This document shows, piece after piece, positions 1 to 8,767 of a DNA stretch of 64,000 bases. Where the stretch lies: positions 164,980 through 228,979 of the forward strand of contig NZ_BMMX01000004.1 in NCBI RefSeq assembly GCF_014646155.1, read 5' to 3'. The DNA comes from Mangrovihabitans endophyticus (GTDB lineage Bacteria; Actinomycetota; Actinomycetes; Mycobacteriales; Micromonosporaceae). Within the stretch, counting starts at the first letter, position 1. Each line of letters starts with the position of its first letter. Position numbers and translations under genes: made by a program. The notes beneath the pieces are model-generated. The model had not been told where the DNA came from, did no database searches, and saw nothing but the letters and a program-made list of their open reading frames with translations.

Positions 1-929
1 TCGTAGGTCGGCCGCGGCACGTTCCGGAACACGCCGATCGGCGTGGTGCTCAGATCCGACCCGGAGAGCCGGGAGAGCGCGAACGCGTACGCCGGGTCGT
101 CCACCGTCGCGTCGTGCACGATGGCCTCGCCGCCCTCGCGGACCTGCAGGCCGAAACTTCCCTCCGGGTGTACGACGGAGTAGCGGCCGTCCGCACCGAA
201 CGTGATGGGCTGCCCCTGCTCCAGACGGATCAGGTGATCGTCCCGGCTGGACGCGTCCTTGAGCAGCTCGAAGGCCCCGTCGTTGAAGATGTTGCAATTC
301 TGGTAGATCTCCACGAACGCCGACCCGTGGTGCTCGGCCGCGGCACGCAGCACCGACTGCAGGTGCTTGCGATCCGAGTCGATGGTGCGTGCCACGAAGC
401 TCGCCTCCGCGCCCAGGGCCAGGGACAGCGGGTTGAAGGGGGAGTCCGCGGACCCGGCCGGCGTGGACTTGGTGATCTTGCCGATCTCTGAGGTGGGGGA
501 GTACTGCCCCTTGGTCAGGCCGTAGATCCGGTTGTTGAACAGCAGGATCTTCACGTTCACGTTGCGGCGCAGGGCGTGGATGAGATGGTTGCCGCCGATG
601 GACAGCGCGTCGCCGTCGCCGGTGACCACCCAGACCGACAGGTCCGGGCGGGACGACGACAGGCCGGTGGCGATCGCCGGGGCGCGTCCGTGGATGGAGT
701 GCATGCCGTAGGTGTTCATGTAGTACGGGAATCGCGAGGAGCAGCCGATCCCCGAGACGAACACGATGTTCTCCCGGGGAATGCCCAACTCCGGCATGAA
801 CTGCTGGACGGCGGCAAGGATCGCGTAGTCACCGCAGCCGGGGCACCAGCGGACCTCCTGGTCGGACTTGAAGTCCTTGGCGGTGAGCTTCAGCGGGGTG
901 CGGCCCGCGGGGATCGCCGGGCTAGCCAT
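1..929 (-). CDS. korB: 2-oxoacid:ferredoxin oxidoreductase subunit beta (partial, 3' end beyond window)
   Basis: Beta subunit of a 2-oxoglutarate/2-oxoacid:ferredoxin oxidoreductase, a cytosolic enzyme that decarboxylates the 2-oxoacid to acyl-CoA and passes electrons to ferredoxin. About 309 residues are visible; the family is usually about 340-350, so only the C-terminus is missing. Seen: the Cys pair in RWCPGCGDY near residue 25, GIGCSS, and the thiamine-diphosphate motif GDGD...NNRIYGLTKGQ. The ATG lies inside the end of korA, an 8-bp overlap (ATGGCTAG), which implies translational coupling. The frame is open to base 1. Confidence 0.95.
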   Translation of the reverse strand, partial: MASPAIPAGRTPLKLTAKDFKSDQEVRWCPGCGDYAILAAVQQFMPELGIPRENIVFVSGIGCSSRFPYYMNTYGMHSIHGRAPAIATGLSSSRPDLSVWVVTGDGDALSIGGNHLIHALRRNVNVKILLFNNRIYGLTKGQYSPTSEIGKITKSTPAGSADSPFNPLSLALGAEASFVARTIDSDRKHLQSVLRAAAEHHGSAFVEIYQNCNIFNDGAFELLKDASSRDDHLIRLEQGQPITFGADGRYSVVHPEGSFGLQVREGGEAIVHDATVDDPAYAFALSRLSGSDLSTTPIGVFRNVPRPTY

Positions 930-2793
930 TCTTCACCACGTCCTCAAGCATGTTCTCCAGCGTCGCGGCCGTGAACGGCAGGCCGCTGACCTGGTTGAAG
1001 GGAATCGCGTCGATCAGGTACCGGGCGCGGATCTCGCGCGCGAGCTGGCCCAGGTTCATCTCCGGGATGACCACCTTGTCGTACGCGGCCAGCACCGCGC
1101 CGAGGTTCGCGGGCATCGGATTGAGGTGACGCAGGTGCGCCTGGGCGATCGGCAGGCTCCGCTGCCGCAGGGCACGGCACGCGGCGCCGATCGGCCCGTA
1201 CGTGGACCCCCAGCCCAGCACCAGCACTCTCGCGTTGTCGTCCGGGTCCTCGACCTCGATGTCGGGCACCGGGATGGCCGCGATGCGTTCCGCCCGGATG
1301 CGCACCATGAAGTCGTGGTTCGCCGGGTCGTACGAGATGTCGCCGGTCTTGTCCGCCTTCTCCAGGCCGCCGATGCGGTGTTCCAGCCCCGGCGTACCGG
1401 GAACGGCCCACGGCCGGGCGAGCGTCTGCGGGTCCCGCAGGTAGGGCAGGAACCGGCCGTCCTCGCCGTTCGGCGCGTCCGCGAACGGCACGTGCAGGTC
1501 CGGAAGTTCGGTCACGTCGGGCAGCAGCCACGGCTCCGAGCCGTTGGCCACGTAGTTGTCCGACAACAGGATCACCGGCGTGCGATAGGTGAGCGCGATG
1601 CGCGCCGCCTCGATCGCGGCGTGGAAGCAGTCCGAGGGCGAGCGGGGCGCGATCACCGCGACCGGCGCCTCACCGTGCCGGCCGTACAGGGCGAGGTTCA
1701 GGTCGGCCTGTTCGGTCTTCGTCGGCATGCCGGTGGACGGGCCGGCGCGCTGCACGTCGATCACCACCAGCGGCAGCTCCAGCGCCACCGCCAGCGAGAT
1801 GGTCTCGCTCTTCAGCGCGACACCCGGACCGGACGTGGTGGTGACGCCCAACGCGCCGCCGTAGGACGCGCCCAGCGCGGCGCCGACCGCGGCGATCTCG
1901 TCCTCGGCCTGCATCGTGGTGATCCCGAAGCGCTTGTGCTTGGACAGCTCGTGCAGCACGTCCGAAGCCGGCGTGATCGGGTACGCGCCGAGGAACACCG
2001 GGAGCCCCGAGCGCACCCCGGCGGCCACTACCCCGAGGGCCAGCGCGGCGTTTCCGGTGATGTTGCGATAGGTGCCCGGCCGCATCCGGGCGGGCTTCAC
2101 CTCGTATCGGACGGCGAAGTCCTCGGTGGTCTCGCCGAAGTTCCAGCCCGCCCGGAAGGCCGCCGTGTTGGCCGCGACCAGCTCCGGGCGCTTGGCGAAC
2201 TTCTGCTCCAGGAAGCGCAGGGTCGACTCGTACGGCCGGGAGTACATCCAGGAGAGCAGCCCGAGAGCGAACATGTTCTTCGCGCGCTCGGCGTCCTTCT
2301 TGGCCACACCCGTGTCCGCCAGCGCGGCCACCGTCATGGACGTCAGCGCCACCGGGTGCACCGCGTAGCCGGCCAGCGAGTCGTCCTCCAGCGGGCTCGC
2401 GGCGTACCCGACCTTGGCCAGGTTGCGCCGGGTGAACTCGTCGGTGTTCACGATGATGTCCGCGCCGGCCGGCAGATCGGCCAGGTTCGCCTTGAGCGCC
2501 GCGGGGTTCATCGCCACCAGCACGTTCGGCGCATCGCCCGGCGTGAGAATGTCGTAGTCCGCGAAGTGCACCTGGAAGCTGGACACTCCCGGCAGCGTCC
2601 CCGCGGGCGCGCGGATCTCGGCGGGGAAGTTCGGCAAGGTGGATATGTCATTGCCGAGCTGTGCGGCTTCCGAGGTGAATCGGTCCCCCGTCAGTTGCAT
2701 CCCGTCGCCAGAGTCACCCGCAAACCGGATGACCACCCGCTCGAGTTGCTCCACCCGCTTCTCGGGCGCATCGACCTCGGCCACTTCGTTCAT
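922..2793 (-). CDS. korA: 2-oxoacid:acceptor oxidoreductase subunit alpha (gamma-alpha fusion)
   Basis: Alpha subunit (623 aa) with the gamma domain fused at the N-terminus, as in actinobacterial KorA. The N-terminal gamma domain begins VVIRFAGDSGDGMQLTGDRFT. The pyrimidine-binding alpha domain follows from about residue 230 (FLGAYPITPASDVLHELS, QAEDEIAAVGAALGASYGG). It pairs with KorB. Start choice is uncertain. The ATG at 2793 directly abuts AGGAGG with no spacer, whereas the GTG at 2784 (codon 4) sits 9 nt from that AGGAGG and may be the true start. A possible iron-box lies in the divergent gap upstream. Confidence 0.95.
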   Translation of the reverse strand: MNEVAEVDAPEKRVEQLERVVIRFAGDSGDGMQLTGDRFTSEAAQLGNDISTLPNFPAEIRAPAGTLPGVSSFQVHFADYDILTPGDAPNVLVAMNPAALKANLADLPAGADIIVNTDEFTRRNLAKVGYAASPLEDDSLAGYAVHPVALTSMTVAALADTGVAKKDAERAKNMFALGLLSWMYSRPYESTLRFLEQKFAKRPELVAANTAAFRAGWNFGETTEDFAVRYEVKPARMRPGTYRNITGNAALALGVVAAGVRSGLPVFLGAYPITPASDVLHELSKHKRFGITTMQAEDEIAAVGAALGASYGGALGVTTTSGPGVALKSETISLAVALELPLVVIDVQRAGPSTGMPTKTEQADLNLALYGRHGEAPVAVIAPRSPSDCFHAAIEAARIALTYRTPVILLSDNYVANGSEPWLLPDVTELPDLHVPFADAPNGEDGRFLPYLRDPQTLARPWAVPGTPGLEHRIGGLEKADKTGDISYDPANHDFMVRIRAERIAAIPVPDIEVEDPDDNARVLVLGWGSTYGPIGAACRALRQRSLPIAQAHLRHLNPMPANLGAVLAAYDKVVIPEMNLGQLAREIRARYLIDAIPFNQVSGLPFTAATLENMLEDVVKNG

Positions 2794-2877
2794 CCTCCTG
2801 GCGTCACTTTCAGCCTACGTCGCCGCTCCTTACGCGGCCGAAATCATGGCCTGTGATCCCGGCCCGGACCACAGTAA

Positions 2878-2896
2878 CGAGGTAAGGCTTGCCTGA
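2878..2896. promoter_or_regulatory. Candidate iron-box (IdeR/DmdR-type operator)
   Basis: The 19-bp imperfect palindrome AGGTAAGGCTTGCCT with flanks matches about 13 of 19 positions of the actinobacterial iron-box consensus TTAGGTTAGGCTAACCTAA. It lies between divergent korA and nuoA, both of which encode or partner with iron-sulfur redox enzymes. Binding by an IdeR/DmdR-like regulator is an inference; the regulator gene is not in the window. Confidence 0.4.
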
Positions 2897-2969
2897 ACCA
2901 CTGGCGTCCCACACACGACGCACCGGACTGTGCCACGTCGGCTCCTGGCATTCTCGCTAGGCTGCCCGG

Positions 2970-3347
2970 GTGGACGGCTATCTGGGTTCGTACGCCACGC
3001 TCGGGCTCACCCTGCTGGTGGGCGTGCTGGTCTTCGTGCTGGCCTTCGCCGCCAACCGGTTGTTGCGGCCGGCGCACCCGGCGGAGCCGCCGGGTAAACG
3101 GGTCGCCTACGAGAGCGGCGTGGACCCGGTCGGCGGCGACTGGGCGCAGGCGCAGATCAGGTACTACGTCTATGCCTATCTCTATGTGCTGTTCGCCGTC
3201 GAGGCGGTGTTCCTGTTCCCCTGGGCGGTGATCTTCGACCGTCCCGGGTTCGGCGGCGTCACGGTCGCCGAAATGGGCATCTTCGTGGCAGTTCTGGCGC
3301 TCGGCATCCTTTACGCCTGGCGCAAACGCATCCTCGCCTGGACGTGA
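2970..3347 (+). CDS. nuoA: NADH-quinone oxidoreductase subunit A (orphan NuoA)
   Basis: A 125-aa membrane protein with three hydrophobic segments (about 8-30, 65-88 and 98-118). The NuoA signature is present: KRVAYESGVDPVGG followed by QIRYYVYAYLYVLFAVEAVFLFPWAV. NuoA is a small membrane subunit of respiratory complex I. No nuoB or other complex I gene follows, which is unusual. Streptomyces carries a second, incomplete nuo set near korAB, so this may be the remnant of such a set. The GTG start lies 6 nt after TAGGCT (2958-2963), suggesting a leaderless transcript. Confidence 0.9.
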   Translation: MDGYLGSYATLGLTLLVGVLVFVLAFAANRLLRPAHPAEPPGKRVAYESGVDPVGGDWAQAQIRYYVYAYLYVLFAVEAVFLFPWAVIFDRPGFGGVTVAEMGIFVAVLALGILYAWRKRILAWT

Positions 3348-3416
3348 CGCGCGGCGGCGGCCGTCGTGGGGGTGCCGGACTCGCCACGCGGTGTCCGTCG
3401 TGCCACGATCGTCGCT

Positions 3417-3980
3417 ATGGGTCAGCTTCTGCTCTTCGTCGTCGTGGCGTTGGTCGTCGGTGCGATCGTGTTCGGCGTCACCGTGATGCTCGGAGGCGGT
3501 GACTCGGGACTGACGCCGGTGGAGCCGGACGGCCAGTCGGCGCCGTTGCCCGGGGACCGGCCGCTGGGCGAGGAGGACATCGTGCACGCCCGGTTCGACA
3601 CCGCGCTGCGCGGCTACCGCATGTCGCAGGTCGACCAGGCGCTGAAGCGGGCGGCGTACGACATCGGTTACAAGAGTGAGCTGATCGGCGTGCTGGAAGC
3701 CGAGGTGCTGGCGCTGCGTGAGGGGCGGACGTCGGACGCGGACATGTTGCGCCGGGCGCGAGAGGCGGCGGTCATCCCGGCGGTTCCGACGGAGGCCCGC
3801 ACCGACGGTGCGGAGCCGGGCGACGATGCCGACGTCATGGTCACCGGCGGCCAGACCACCGACGACCCGGTCGGCGTGGTCGCGGAGATGCCCTCCGGCG
3901 CGCCGCCGGTTCCCTCCGCCGGGCAGGCCCAGAAGAAGAACGCCGGATCCACGCGCGACGCCGCGACGGAGGGCCGATGA
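3417..3980 (+). CDS. DivIVA domain-containing membrane protein
   Basis: A 187-aa protein with one N-terminal transmembrane helix (residues 4-27), then a DivIVA motif around residues 60-95 (VHARFDTALRGYRMSQVDQAL, broken here from a longer helix), and an acidic, Ala/Pro-rich tail. DivIVA domains mark poles and septa; this short membrane-anchored form has no assigned role. The ATG was chosen over an upstream in-frame GTG at 3366 because CACGAT lies 7 nt before it. It overlaps the next gene by ATGA. Mycobacterium Rv1209, beside tag, appears to be the positional counterpart. Confidence 0.8.
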   Translation: MGQLLLFVVVALVVGAIVFGVTVMLGGGDSGLTPVEPDGQSAPLPGDRPLGEEDIVHARFDTALRGYRMSQVDQALKRAAYDIGYKSELIGVLEAEVLALREGRTSDADMLRRAREAAVIPAVPTEARTDGAEPGDDADVMVTGGQTTDDPVGVVAEMPSGAPPVPSAGQAQKKNAGSTRDAATEGR

Positions 3981-4474
3981 GCGCGGCCGAGCCGGTCGAT
4001 GGTCTGGGCGACGCCGCACGGCCGGGCACCGGGGAGGTCACCGCGGCGGTGATCGTCAACGCCCCCGCCGAGCGCGTCTTCGCGGCGTTCCTGAGCTGGG
4101 AGAAGCAGTCCGAGTGGATACCCCTGACGACGGTGCGCGTGGTGGAGGGCGACGGCGGCGCGGGCAGTCTGGTCGAGGCGGTCACCGCGCTCGGGCCGGC
4201 GGTGCTGCGTGACGAGCTGCGTGTCATTCGGGTGAACCCGCCCTATGAGGTGCGCGTCGTGCACTGCGGCAAGGTGTTGCGCGGGCCGGGCTCGCTGCGG
4301 TGCACCCCGATGTCGGGCAACCGCACCCAGGTGGTGCTGCACGAGTGGTTCCACCTGCCGGCCGGCCCGGTCGGCAGGCTCGCGTGGCCGGTGCTCTGGC
4401 CCGGTTCCAAGGTCAGTTTCACCTCGGCGCTGAAGAAGTTCGGCCGGCTGGTGGAGCAGGGCCGCCTGCCCTGA
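3977..4474 (+). CDS. SRPBCC (START-like) family protein
   Basis: A 165-aa soluble protein of the SRPBCC ligand-binding fold. The helix-grip pattern begins at about residue 22 with AAVIVNAPAERVFAAFLSWEKQSEWIP, passes through alternating strands, and ends in the long C-terminal helix SFTSALKKFGRLVEQGRLP. The family binds hydrophobic ligands or catalyses cyclisation, and nothing here fixes the ligand. It is translationally coupled to the DivIVA-domain gene (ATGA overlap) and followed 50 bp later by tag. Confidence 0.85.
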   Translation: MSAAEPVDGLGDAARPGTGEVTAAVIVNAPAERVFAAFLSWEKQSEWIPLTTVRVVEGDGGAGSLVEAVTALGPAVLRDELRVIRVNPPYEVRVVHCGKVLRGPGSLRCTPMSGNRTQVVLHEWFHLPAGPVGRLAWPVLWPGSKVSFTSALKKFGRLVEQGRLP

Positions 4475-4524
4475 CTCCCCGCGCGCGGAAGGCCGATGTC
4501 ACAGGTCGCGTCTACGGTGTTGCG

Positions 4525-5166
4525 GTGACCGACACGATGCCCGATCCCGCCCTCCCCGCTGCGCGATCCGACGGTGCCGTGGCACCCGAGGCGGTCGGCC
4601 TGACGACCGGCCCGGACGGGCAGCCGCGCTGCTTCTGGGGCGCCGGCAGCGCGGACTACATGGTCTATCACGACACCGAGTGGGGCCGGCCGGTGCGCGG
4701 CGACGACGCCCTGTTCGAGCGGATGACCCTGGAGGCGTTCCAGTCCGGGCTGGCGTGGATCACCATTCTGCGCAAGCGGCAGGCCTTCCGCGCGGCGTTC
4801 GACGGCTTCTCCATCGCGGCGGTGGCCGCCTTCACCGAGCGGGACGCCGAGCGTCTGATGGCGGACGCCGGCATCGTGCGCAACCGGATGAAGATCGACG
4901 CCGCGCTGCGCAACGCGCGCGTCGCCGCGGAACTCGACGGCGGCCTCGCCGCGCTGCTGTGGTCCTATGCGCCGTCCCGTCGCCCGCGGCCGGCCTCGCG
5001 GGACGCGGTGCCCGCTCGTACGTCGGAGTCCACGGCGCTGGCCAAGGACCTGAAACGCCGGGGCTTCGCCTTCGTCGGTCCCACCACGGCGTACGCGCTG
5101 ATGCAGGCGACCGGAATGGTGGACGACCACATCGAGGGGTGCTGCGTGCCGCCCGCCGCGACGTGA
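4525..5166 (+). CDS. tag: DNA-3-methyladenine glycosylase I
   Basis: Base-excision repair enzyme that removes 3-methyladenine from alkylated DNA. 213 aa from the GTG at 4525. Family residues are visible: PRCFWG and MVYHDTEWGRPV near the N-terminus, FERMTLEAFQSGLAW, and the zinc-site C-terminus VDDHIEGCC. The GTG is 6 nt after TACGGT (4513-4518), so the message is probably leaderless; an in-frame ATG follows at 4537. The DivIVA-SRPBCC-tag arrangement and the DUF3117 gene 3.4 kb further on recall Mycobacterium Rv1209-Rv1211. Confidence 0.95.
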   Translation: MTDTMPDPALPAARSDGAVAPEAVGLTTGPDGQPRCFWGAGSADYMVYHDTEWGRPVRGDDALFERMTLEAFQSGLAWITILRKRQAFRAAFDGFSIAAVAAFTERDAERLMADAGIVRNRMKIDAALRNARVAAELDGGLAALLWSYAPSRRPRPASRDAVPARTSESTALAKDLKRRGFAFVGPTTAYALMQATGMVDDHIEGCCVPPAAT

Positions 5167-5182
5167 ATGGTTCGATGGGCGC

Positions 5183-5713
5183 ATGGCGCAGTGGGCGGTG
5201 ATCATTCCGGCGGATCAGTGGGCGGCCGAGCGGTTGTTCCACCACGACACGGTGGCGGTGCCGGGGACCACGGGGGTCGATCCGGCGCCGGGGGACGACG
5301 CGCTGCTGGTGGCCGGTGGTGCGGATCCGTGCGCGGTGGCAGTGGCGACGATCCGCGAGGCGCGGACGGGCGCGTTGCTGGTCGGCTATCGGCGGCGGGC
5401 CTTCGACGAGCCGGTGCCCGTCGAGGACCTGAAGCTGTCCGAGGCGGTGACCGCCCTGGACCGGGTCGACTTCGACCGTGTCGCGGCTCGCGTCGGCGGT
5501 CGCCGGGTGATGACGGACTGGCTGGTCAGCGTGGCGATGCCGATCGAGGCGGCGCAGCCGGCGGAAGCGGTTCGGCAGTTCTGGTCGTACGTGCGGGAAC
5601 TGGGCCCGGCGGAGCTGCCCGCGCTGGTCTGGCCCTCCGGGAAAGAGTTGGCCATGCAGGCGTTCGTGCTGGGCACCGAGGCGAACCAGGACCCGGAGGA
5701 AGAGGACGACTGA
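5183..5713 (+). CDS. Conserved hypothetical protein
   Basis: A 176-aa soluble protein starting MAQWAVIIPADQWAAERLFHH, with an acidic end (EEEDD). No transmembrane segment or catalytic motif is recognised. The early fold resembles small beta-rich modules, but I do not assign a domain. The ATG is 6 nt after TTCGAT (5171-5176), a weak leaderless -10. It follows tag after only 16 bp, and a hairpin lies immediately downstream of the stop. Confidence 0.6.
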   Translation: MAQWAVIIPADQWAAERLFHHDTVAVPGTTGVDPAPGDDALLVAGGADPCAVAVATIREARTGALLVGYRRRAFDEPVPVEDLKLSEAVTALDRVDFDRVAARVGGRRVMTDWLVSVAMPIEAAQPAEAVRQFWSYVRELGPAELPALVWPSGKELAMQAFVLGTEANQDPEEEDD

Positions 5714-5746
5714 GGTCCCGGCCCCGCGACGGCGGCGACCGGGACC
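5714..5746. terminator. Bidirectional hairpin terminator
   Basis: Perfect 8-bp inverted repeat GGTCCCGG/CCGGGACC around a 17-nt loop, between the convergent stops of the hypothetical gene (5713) and the protease gene (5762). No T-tract, as is common in actinobacteria. Confidence 0.6.
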
Positions 5747-5761
5747 CTCGCGGTCGGGCGA

Positions 5762-6676
<915 letters not shown>

Positions 6677-6681
6677 TCATA

Positions 6682-7467
6682 TCACCGGCCCTGAAAATCC
6701 GGGCGCTGCTTGGCCACGAAGGCGGTCACCGCAGTCACATGGTCCTCGGTCGCCGCGCAGATGACCTGGGCCTGGTTCTCCGCGGCGAGCGCATCGGAGA
6801 GCGTACCGGCGTCGCCGACGGACAACTCGCGCTTGATCGCGCCGTACGCCACGGTGGGGCCGGCGGCCAGCCGGGCAGCCAGCTCCTGGGCTGCCGGCAG
6901 CACCTGGTCGTCGTCCTCGGTCAGCCGGGAGAGCAGGCCCATCTGGTACGCCGACTGCGCCGGCACCGGCTCGGCGAGCAGCAGCAATTCCAGCGCGCGG
7001 GCGTGGCCGACGATGCGCGGCAGCGACCAGGAGACGCCCGTGTCCCCGGCCAGGCCCACGTTGGCGAACGCCATCAGGAACGTGGTGGCGGGTCCGCCGA
7101 TGCGGAAGTCGGCGAGCAGTGCCAAGCCGGCTCCGGCGCCGGCGGCCGAGCCGCCGACCGCGGCGACGACCGGCTTGGGCATGCTGGCCAGGCGCTGCGC
7201 GATCGGGTTGTAGTGCACCTCGACGGTGTCCAGCTTGCCCCCACGTTGCAGGACTTGGGCATGTTCGCGCAGGTCCTGGCCCACGCAGAAGCCCTTACCC
7301 GCGCCGGCCAGCACGATGGCCCGGCACGACCGATCGGTGGACAGCTCGCCGAGGGTGTCGCGCAACGCCTCTTTGAGCTCCACGTCCAGGGCGTTCATCT
7401 TGTCCGGCCGGTTCAGGGTGAGGGTGACGACGGCGTCGGTGCGTTCCACGAGAAGCGAATCGGTCAT
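6682..7467 (-). CDS. Enoyl-CoA hydratase/isomerase family protein (PaaG-like)
   Basis: A 261-aa crotonase-fold protein. Visible are RPDKMNALD, the first oxyanion-hole region AGKGFCVGQDL, the second GGSAAGAGAGLAL, and an acidic residue in GLAGDTGVSWSLPRIVG at the PaaG catalytic position. It probably hydrates or isomerises an unsaturated acyl-CoA. The direct ATGA overlap with the paaX regulator gene points to the phenylacetate/epoxyphenylacetyl-CoA pathway, although no other paa gene is in the window. The ATG at 7467 was used; longer upstream in-frame sequence overlaps paaX and is not real. Confidence 0.88.
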   Translation of the reverse strand: MTDSLLVERTDAVVTLTLNRPDKMNALDVELKEALRDTLGELSTDRSCRAIVLAGAGKGFCVGQDLREHAQVLQRGGKLDTVEVHYNPIAQRLASMPKPVVAAVGGSAAGAGAGLALLADFRIGGPATTFLMAFANVGLAGDTGVSWSLPRIVGHARALELLLLAEPVPAQSAYQMGLLSRLTEDDDQVLPAAQELAARLAAGPTVAYGAIKRELSVGDAGTLSDALAAENQAQVICAATEDHVTAVTAFVAKQRPDFQGR

Positions 7468-8276
7468 AACTCCGAGAATCCCATACGACCGCTGCGTGTG
7501 ATCGGGCCGAGACAGCTCTCCACGAAGCGGTCGGCGGCCGGTCGCAGGCGTGCGGCGTGCTTGTCGGCGAAGACCGCGGCGGCCGTGCCCGGCCATGGCG
7601 ACGGCAGCAGCGACGACGGGAGCTGCGGGTCGGCGAGTCCCACCGATCGCCACGCGTGCAGAAGGTGAAAGCGAGCCACGTACGCCTCTTCGTCGGTGCT
7701 GCGCACGGTGATCGCCCGCAGGGCCCGCCGTTGTCCGGAGACGAACTCCTCGTACGCCTGCGCGAGCTCGCCGAGATTCCAGGCGCGCCCCGCCAGGTCG
7801 GCGGCGCTCGGCGAGCCTGCGGCGTGTGCGGCGCTGAAGCGCTCATACTCGACGCGGGCTTCGATCAGCACCGCGTCGAGTTCGTCGGCTGGCCGTGGTG
7901 CCACCCAGGCGTGCTCGCCGAGCATGCCGTACCCGAGGAAGGTGAGCCGTTGCCCGTGCCGCCGGGACACCGGCGCATGGAGCAGCACCAGATCGAACCT
8001 GCCGTCCCAGCCGATCCGGCCGTTGCGGCCCGTTCGCGCGGAGGTCTCGTCCAGGCGGCGAGCGGCCTTCGGCGTCAGCAGATAGCCGGGCCCGGAAACC
8101 AGACGCATGGGGTGCAGCCACCCCTGCCGAACCATCCGGGACACCGCGGTGCGCACGGCCGGTGCCGCGATGCCGAGCGGCGCGAGCAGTCTGACCAGGG
8201 CGGCAACGCTCGCGCGGCCACCCTTGCTCCGCAGGTAGTCGCCGTAGAGGTCGAAGAGTGCCGACCGCGCCTGCAT
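7464..8276 (-). CDS. paaX: PaaX family transcriptional regulator
   Basis: A 270-aa GntR-like repressor. The N-terminal winged helix includes ALFDLYGDYLRSKGGRASVAAL and VRTAVSRMVRQGWLHPMR. The long C-terminal PaaX domain has the RFHLLHAWR stretch near residue 218. PaaX proteins repress phenylacetate genes and are relieved by phenylacetyl-CoA. The gene overlaps the downstream hydratase gene by ATGA. An inverted repeat flanks the -10 region just upstream, so autoregulation is likely. Confidence 0.9.
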   Translation of the reverse strand: MQARSALFDLYGDYLRSKGGRASVAALVRLLAPLGIAAPAVRTAVSRMVRQGWLHPMRLVSGPGYLLTPKAARRLDETSARTGRNGRIGWDGRFDLVLLHAPVSRRHGQRLTFLGYGMLGEHAWVAPRPADELDAVLIEARVEYERFSAAHAAGSPSAADLAGRAWNLGELAQAYEEFVSGQRRALRAITVRSTDEEAYVARFHLLHAWRSVGLADPQLPSSLLPSPWPGTAAAVFADKHAARLRPAADRFVESCLGPITRSGRMGFSEL

Positions 8277-8286
8277 GACCGCACAT

Positions 8287-8325
8287 TGTGACAGTCGAAA
8301 AGGCTATATGCTAGACGCTGTCACA
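8287..8325. promoter_or_regulatory. Inverted-repeat operator upstream of paaX
   Basis: Perfect 8-bp inverted repeat TGTGACAG (8287-8294) / CTGTCACA (8318-8325) with a 23-bp spacer. On the minus strand TAGCAT at 8313-8308, a candidate -10, lies within the spacer. Half-sites about three helical turns apart bracketing a promoter fit a dimeric repressor. PaaX of E. coli also uses widely spaced half-sites of different sequence. Occupancy by this PaaX is inferred. Confidence 0.55.
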
Positions 8326-8550
8326 TCTGCCCGGGCTGGGTTTGGGTCCGCCGGTGTTCATCAGGGAAAATGTTTGATCGGCACGGTGGTCCGGGTCGCG
8401 TGCGAGCGTGTGTGGTCGGCGCGCAGTGGTCGGCGCGGCTGCCGGTCGGACACGAGGTAACGGCGTCACGTGAGGCTGAGCGCGTGGCGTTGATGTAGTG
8501 GCTGTGGGGTATAACCCACCGACCCTGATGTAGGTCTGAGGGGAGACAAG

Positions 8551-8718
8551 ATGGCGGCGATGAAGCCGCGGACGGGCGATGGTCCGCTGGAGGTCACCAA
8601 GGAAGGGCGCGGGATCGTCATGCGTGTCCCGCTGGAGGGTGGTGGCCGTCTCGTCGTTGAGATGACTCCGGACGAGGCCAACGCACTTGGTGACGCGCTG
8701 AAGGCGATCGTCGGCTGA
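8551..8718 (+). CDS. DUF3117 domain-containing small protein
   Basis: A 55-aa protein, too short for ordinary ORF filters: starts MAAMKPRTGDGPLEVTKEGR and ends DEANALGDALKAIVG. DUF3117 is nearly universal in Actinobacteria; Mycobacterium Rv1211 is the best known member and has been described as calmodulin-like, though the role is unsettled. The SD GAGGGGAG lies 5 nt from the ATG. A TATAAC -10 candidate (8510-8515) sits inside a GTGGG/CCCAC inverted repeat upstream. Position close to tag matches mycobacterial synteny. Confidence 0.92.
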   Translation: MAAMKPRTGDGPLEVTKEGRGIVMRVPLEGGGRLVVEMTPDEANALGDALKAIVG

Positions 8719-8767
8719 CGCTCACGCGGGCCCGTCGGTACGGTAACGCCGTACCGGCGGGCTTTCC

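Noticed and set aside
868..2856. Long plus-strand open frame (662 codons) opposite korA
   Set aside because: Arg/Gly/His-rich composition typical of an antisense shadow; KorA on the other strand is certain.
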